DNA of 64,000 nt from Mesorhizobium kowhaii. GTDB taxonomy: Bacteria > Pseudomonadota > Alphaproteobacteria > Rhizobiales > Rhizobiaceae. The position numbers were made by a program, and so were the translations under genes. The stretch lies in assembly GCF_003253745.1 (NCBI RefSeq), contig NZ_MZXV01000076.1, positions 186,001 through 250,000 of the forward strand. Direction: 5' to 3'. Below the pieces are notes generated by a model. The model made no database searches. It was not told where the DNA came from and worked only from the letters and a program-made list of their open reading frames with translations. This document shows positions 63,814 to 64,000 of this stretch, one piece after another. How positions within the stretch are numbered: position 1 is the first letter of the stretch; each line of letters opens with the position of its first letter.

Positions 63814-64000
63814 ATGATTTCGAGTCGAAATGAAGAAGCCGCCTGCGGAAGCAAACACGTGTCAATTCGCGAGAATCTCGCTGCAAACCTTAGACGCCTC
63901 TGCAAGGACCATGCCTCCGTAAGCGCGGTATGCCGTGAGCTGGGCATCAACCGCACGCAGTTCGAACGCTACCTGCAAAGGCAGACCGTTCCGAACAAGG
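63814..64000 (+). CDS. Helix-turn-helix (XRE-like) protein, 3' end cut by window
   Basis: The first 62 residues are visible. After a short leader (MISSRNEEAACGSKH) comes an HTH of the XRE/cI type: IRENLAANLRRLCKDH, SVSAVCRELGINRTQFERY and LQRQTVPNK, which is the recognition-helix pattern. I recall similar regulators as common in Rhizobiales, some with a C-terminal ligand domain, but the rest lies outside the window. It is located 311 bp downstream of tRNA-Ala. Confidence 0.75.
   Translation, partial: MISSRNEEAACGSKHVSIRENLAANLRRLCKDHASVSAVCRELGINRTQFERYLQRQTVPNK

Overview
The window is GC-rich chromosomal DNA from an alphaproteobacterium of the order Hyphomicrobiales (Rhizobiales), most probably Mesorhizobium or a close relative. 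The pointers are a large NAD-glutamate dehydrogenase of about 1600 residues, an orphan Usg protein, an SDHAF4-like DUF1674 protein, a heparinase-like gene between an RsmB-type methyltransferase gene and purH, and many short palindromic intergenic repeats of rhizobial type. No phage, transposase, CRISPR array or rRNA gene is visible. Most of the window is core genome. Gene calls rest on protein motifs read by eye, and genus and family names rest on recall, not on a search.

Layout. 1-4.7 kb: end of an unknown gene, an aspartate/glutamate racemase gene, priA, a transaldolase gene and lptE. 4.7-8.1 kb: leuS and a YggS-type PLP protein. 8.2-12.7 kb: two aldo/keto reductases around a divergent LysR/MFS pair. 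12.8-17.4 kb: usg, acs overlapping a MOSC gene, and a cyclopropane-fatty-acid synthase. 17.5-17.75 kb: an unannotated 23-codon ORF with a near-ideal Shine-Dalgarno sequence and a strong terminator. 17.8-24.1 kb: a TadG-like vWA protein, a transglutaminase-like protein, a HAD phosphatase, a DUF1674 protein, htpX and an RsmB-type methyltransferase. 24.2-29.3 kb: heparinase-like gene, purH, UMF1-type MFS. 29.6-39.3 kb: NAD-GDH, AhpD-like protein, YCII protein, LysE exporter, DUF1062 protein, typA. 39.5-44.9 kb: small exported proteins, PhoD-type phosphatase, a TetR/MFS pair with twin operators, ppa. 45-49 kb: GNAT, then a LemA plus three-TPM-protein operon with a recent tandem duplication. 49-54.5 kb: pyridoxal kinase, DUF429, beta carbonic anhydrase, M3 peptidase. 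54.5-62.3 kb: a divergent transport locus with an M81 peptidase, two permeases and a binding protein on one side, and an SDR, an ATPase and an RpiR regulator on the other. 62.3-64 kb: small membrane protein, DUF167, YggT, tRNA-Ala(CGC) and the start of an HTH gene.

Genes that appear to work together: the 54.5-62.3 kb locus supplies every part of a carbohydrate-type ABC importer plus possible catabolic enzymes and a sugar-phosphate-type regulator. LemA and the TPM proteins form an envelope-associated operon. TetR and MFS share a 71-bp control region. acs/MOSC, htpX/methyltransferase and pdxY/DUF429 overlap by one to four bases and are probably translationally coupled.

The most unusual material is non-coding. 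Palindromic elements lie mostly at gene ends. One family (12700-12817, 27763-27904, and an internally deleted form at 19541-19600) shows compensatory base changes in its stems. A second group shares one core (AAAAGTG...CGGTTTT) inside unrelated arms, and one of its members supplies the stop codon of the racemase gene. The 17571-17642 small ORF and its terminator are the best candidate for an overlooked functional gene.
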